Shown one piece after another: positions 19,643 to 21,715 of a stretch of DNA of 21,715 bases. The notes beneath the pieces are model-generated. The model saw only the letters and a list, made by a program, of their open reading frames with translations. It was not told where the DNA came from and ran no database searches. Position 1 is the first letter of the stretch; the number at the start of each line of letters is the position of its first letter. The stretch covers positions 1 through 21,715 of IMG/VR virus record IMGVR_UViG_3300025133_000681. One strand, 5' to 3'. Both the position numbers and the translations under genes were made by a program. The DNA comes from a virus.

Positions 19643-20405
19643 CTTTAAAATACTAGTACCTATTAGTGGTGGAAAAGATAGTACAGCATCATTAATACTA
19701 GCATTAAATAATAATCCAATGGAAAATATTATACCTGTTTTTAATGATACAGGGTGGGAACATCCATTAACATATGAATATTTAAAATACTTAGAAGGTA
19801 GATTAAATATAAAAATAAATAGAACATTAGGAAATGTTACAGGAAAATATAAAGGTCTTGATTTACCTAACTTAATTAGAAAGATGGGTAAGTTTCCATT
19901 TGGAAGAGGTAGATTTTGTACAATGTATTTGAAGCAGTATGCTTTAAGAGATTGGTATAAAGAAAACTTATTTAATGGAGAAACTATATATGAATTTTGG
20001 TTTGGTATGCGAACTCAAGAGAGTGGACAGAGATCTAGAAAATATAGTGGTATGAATGGTTTAGATTTATATGATGTTGATGATGTCTTTCCACAGAGAT
20101 ATAATAAAAAGATGCAAGCTACTATTAAAGTTAGATTGCCTATTGTAGATTGGACTGAAGATGAAGTGTTTAATTTCTTGAAGAAAAATAAAGTTGATAA
20201 AAATAAATTATATGATGAAGGAACAAATGACAGGGTGGGTTGTTATCCTTGTATGTTAGCAGGTAAAAAAGTACAGGAACGTATGTTAAAGACAGAGTTT
20301 GGACAAGAAAGATTAAAAGTTATACAAGAGTTAGAAAAAGAAATCGGTAAGAAATACGAAATGTTTGATACCGATCAAGGATCTTGTGAAATTTGTAAAA
20401 TGTAA
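19626..20405 (+). CDS. PAPS-reductase-like PP-loop ATPase
   Basis: The 259-residue product belongs to the adenine nucleotide alpha-hydrolase superfamily with PAPS reductase-like order. It has the PP-loop SGGKDST (14-20), VFNDTGWEH (38-46), RFCTMYLK (96-103, C98), GMRTQESGQR (117-126) and LPIVDWTEDEVF (161-172). Cys pairs C206-x2-C209 and C254-x2-C257 suggest a zinc or iron-sulfur site, unlike short classical CysH. Members reduce PAPS, activate tRNA or insert sulfur into DNA (DndC). No other dnd genes are seen here, so the phage role is open. Start: AAGGAG upstream of ATG 19626; a GTG at 19599 lacks a site. Markedly AT-richer than the DUF932-like gene upstream. Confidence 0.82.
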   Translation: MEIKTDFKILVPISGGKDSTASLILALNNNPMENIIPVFNDTGWEHPLTYEYLKYLEGRLNIKINRTLGNVTGKYKGLDLPNLIRKMGKFPFGRGRFCTMYLKQYALRDWYKENLFNGETIYEFWFGMRTQESGQRSRKYSGMNGLDLYDVDDVFPQRYNKKMQATIKVRLPIVDWTEDEVFNFLKKNKVDKNKLYDEGTNDRVGCYPCMLAGKKVQERMLKTEFGQERLKVIQELEKEIGKKYEMFDTDQGSCEICKM

Positions 20406-20426
20406 ATAAAAACAAGGAACAATAAG

Positions 20427-20585
20427 ATGACTAATGAAGAAAGAGTAGAAGCATTCAAGATATGGTTAGGAACCTGTCCTAATGGTGAGTTTCATTCTAT
20501 TGAAAATGTGTGGGAAGATAGTGCCACACTAGGATTTACTGTAGGCTTTGCATTAACAAGGAGTGAAGCTGATGATAGTATTTAA
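20427..20585 (+). CDS. Small hypothetical protein (52 aa)
   Basis: A 52-residue protein, MTNEERVEAFKIWLGTCPNG, then EFHSIENVWEDSATLGFTVG and a helical end. AAGGAAC precedes the ATG. It overlaps the next gene by 14 bases. The segment GFTVGFALTR is mildly hydrophobic but too short for a membrane span. No family recognised. Confidence 0.58.
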   Translation: MTNEERVEAFKIWLGTCPNGEFHSIENVWEDSATLGFTVGFALTRSEADDSI

Positions 20586-20775
20586 TAACATAGATAAAGC
20601 AGATGGCTTTGAAGCAGGTGTTGAAGAAGCTAACAAAAAACTTATTGAGATTGGTATAAAGTTAGAATATAATTTTATAACAAGTTATGTGGGTGTAGAT
20701 GGTGAGTATGCCTACTCTTTAACCGTAGAAAAAGTAAAGGAGTTTGATGATGGTAAACAGTTACACTTGCTCTAG
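20572..20775 (+). CDS. Small hypothetical protein (67 aa)
   Basis: A 67-residue protein, MIVFNNIDKADGFEAGVEEA, then NKKLIEIGIKLEYNFITSYV, alternating strand and helix like a small ferredoxin-type fold. AAGGAG is eight bases before ATG 20572, inside the previous gene; an upstream GTG at 20563 overlaps the site and is not preferred. Ends overlapping the next gene. Function unknown. Confidence 0.58.
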   Translation: MIVFNNIDKADGFEAGVEEANKKLIEIGIKLEYNFITSYVGVDGEYAYSLTVEKVKEFDDGKQLHLL

Positions 20776-20929
20776 ATGTGGGTGTGTGCATTGGGATGAA
20801 CTCAAGCCTATCTCATGTATCATGTGTGACAATGATATATTCTATGATAGCCCTGATGAGTTCTATGATAAGGAAAAGCTAAGTAAACAAACCAACTATG
20901 TAAAGGAGAATGAAGATGCCAAAGATTAA
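20750..20929 (+). CDS. Zinc-ribbon miniprotein (59 aa)
   Basis: A 59-residue protein with CSRCGC near residues 7-12 and CIMC about 12 residues later, giving a compact zinc-ribbon-like knuckle. An acidic tail follows (DNDIFYDSPDEFYDKEK). ATGs at 20747 and 20750 are both possible; the second has AGGAG with spacing seven. This is the third such miniprotein in the cluster. Overlaps both neighbours. Confidence 0.58.
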   Translation: MVNSYTCSRCGCVHWDELKPISCIMCDNDIFYDSPDEFYDKEKLSKQTNYVKENEDAKD

Positions 20930-21128
20930 GAAACCACAGACATTAATTCAGTGGGGTAATGAAGATGTTACCATGCTTGAGTTCTTCAAAGAACTAAAGA
21001 AACTTATTTGTGATCCTGTTAGAAATATGCATGAGATGGAAGGAGATATGTATATGTCTGACTATCATAAGTTGTCTGAAGCTGAGTGGAAAATACTATC
21101 TACTCTAAGATTACTTGAAGGAGAATAA
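20916..21128 (+). CDS. Small hypothetical protein (70 aa)
   Basis: A 70-residue protein, MPKIKKPQTLIQWGNEDVTM, then a helical FFKELKKLICDPVRNM and a C-terminal LSEAEWKILSTLRLLEGE. Soluble, no membrane segment. GGAG is seven bases before ATG 20916; an in-frame ATG at 20910 touches the ribosome site and is rejected. Only three bases separate it from the cupin gene. Function unknown. Confidence 0.58.
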   Translation: MPKIKKPQTLIQWGNEDVTMLEFFKELKKLICDPVRNMHEMEGDMYMSDYHKLSEAEWKILSTLRLLEGE

Positions 21129-21131
21129 AGA

Positions 21132-21473
21132 ATGATTAAAGAAGGTAAAGTGTGGGGTCAAACTATCCCATTGCTGCAATCACCTGCTGTAGAGATACAC
21201 CGTATCACAGTAGAACTTGGTGGGTATTGTAGTAAACATGCACATCAATCTAAGATCAATGCTTTCTATGTTATCTCTGGTGAGCTAGAGATCAAGCGAT
21301 GGAAAGAATATAAGTTAATAGATAGTACATGGTTAGAAGCAGGTGATCTATCTATCGTACCAGCAGGTGAGTACCACCAGTTTCATGCACACCAAGAGAC
21401 TGAAGCACTGGAAATATACTGGACAGAGCTAAGTCATAATGATATCATAAGGGAAAATGTAGGAGGTATTTAA
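21132..21473 (+). CDS. Single-domain cupin protein
   Basis: The 113-residue product has both cupin motifs. Motif 1 is the run from G30-G31 with H36-x-H38 to G50, but the usual metal-binding Glu is replaced by Asn (N43). Motif 2 is G71-x5-P77-x-G79-x2-H82 (GDLSIVPAGEYHQFH). Three His remain, enough to bind a metal, as in some isomerases and mannose-6-phosphate isomerase-type proteins. Substrate is unknown; sugar-nucleotide or small-molecule chemistry, or a binding role, are options. AAGGAG lies six bases before the ATG; it follows the previous gene by three bases. Confidence 0.8.
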   Translation: MIKEGKVWGQTIPLLQSPAVEIHRITVELGGYCSKHAHQSKINAFYVISGELEIKRWKEYKLIDSTWLEAGDLSIVPAGEYHQFHAHQETEALEIYWTELSHNDIIRENVGGI

Positions 21474-21474
21474 A

Positions 21475-21513
21475 ATGTTGTTGCTTTTATTACAACTGTT
21501 AGGAGTGTTATGA
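21475..21513 (+). CDS. Possible 12-aa hydrophobic leader peptide
   Basis: A tiny frame, MLLLLLQLLGVL, with a strong GGAGG eight bases upstream and an ATGA overlap with the next start. It may be a real microprotein inserted in the membrane or a device to couple translation of the next gene. It could also be chance. Confidence 0.3.
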   Translation: MLLLLLQLLGVL

Positions 21514-21692
21514 GTTATATAATAGTTCAAATGGAAGATCCATTTAATATAGAAACAAGTGCTATTCTTCCTGATGAAACAGGGAAGAAAGTAAATCAAT
21601 TCTCTTCAGAAGTAGAAGCTAAGAAGTTTTTAATTCAATTAGGACTTGAAGATGAACTAGAGTATGATGTTCAGATTGTGAGGTTACATTGA
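21510..21692 (+). CDS. Small hypothetical protein (60 aa)
   Basis: A 60-residue protein, MSYIIVQMEDPFNIETSAIL, then a helix EVEAKKFLIQLGLEDELEYD and a last strand VQIVRLH, suggesting a small alpha-beta fold. GGAG lies seven bases before the ATG, within the tiny hydrophobic frame. Function unknown. Confidence 0.6.
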   Translation: MSYIIVQMEDPFNIETSAILPDETGKKVNQFSSEVEAKKFLIQLGLEDELEYDVQIVRLH

Positions 21693-21715
21693 AAACATTA
21701 TTTGCTGGTCTGTTT
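21689..21715 (+). CDS. Start of a further gene (partial, TTG start)
   Basis: A TTG at 21689 overlaps the previous stop (TTGA), with GAGG a few bases upstream, and begins MKTLFAGLF before the window ends. The basic-then-hydrophobic opening resembles a signal peptide. Only nine codons are visible. Confidence 0.35.

Noticed and set aside
1-21715. tRNA genes, integrase and attachment sites
   Set aside because: I looked for tRNA T-loop patterns, recombinase motifs and matching terminal repeats and saw none that hold up.

Overview
The window looks like part of the genome of a tailed double-stranded DNA phage (Caudoviricetes), most likely marine or aquatic, or an assembled contig of one. The evidence is a complete large terminase, a P22-type portal, a scaffold and capsid block, a phage co-chaperonin, and a long run of very small, overlapping, Shine-Dalgarno-led early genes. 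It is AT-rich, with ATA and AGA codons common and strong AAGGAG ribosome sites, so the host is a bacterium. I see no integrase, lysis gene, polymerase, helicase, tRNA or CRISPR array. I cannot name the host or genus.

Left half (1-12116, all minus strand): the packaging and head module, read from the centre outward. The order is terL; a 1007-residue protein of unusual composition; the portal; two small proteins; a GroES-like co-chaperonin; the scaffold; two virion proteins of unknown role; the major capsid protein between them and a small protein; and a head-tail adaptor-like protein cut by the window edge. Three promoter-like sequences of the form TTGnG(A/G), 17 bases, TATAAT precede terL, the 1007-residue gene and the scaffold. 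A hairpin after the capsid gene may dampen read-through.

Centre (12117-12761): a 645-base divergent control region. It holds the leftward terL promoter, an AT-rich tract, a three-unit 21-bp direct-repeat array, a 22-bp perfect palindrome and a foldable leader.

Right half (12762-21715, all plus strand): an early or accessory region. It starts with a 217-residue gene followed by a strong terminator, a second 21-bp repeat array and a near-consensus sigma70 promoter. About 25 small genes follow. Recognisable products are an HhH-GPD glycosylase-like protein, a DUF932-family protein, a PAPS-reductase-like PP-loop ATPase, a cupin and three zinc-ribbon miniproteins. Two adjacent genes are tandem paralogues.

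The most striking non-coding signal is a family of palindromes built on CAGTAGTACTACTG: five perfect copies, one degenerate copy and one variant. All lie between genes of the rightward region, mostly just after a terminator and just before a gene. Together with the two 21-bp arrays they suggest a phage-specific regulatory or replication-control system whose binding protein is unknown.
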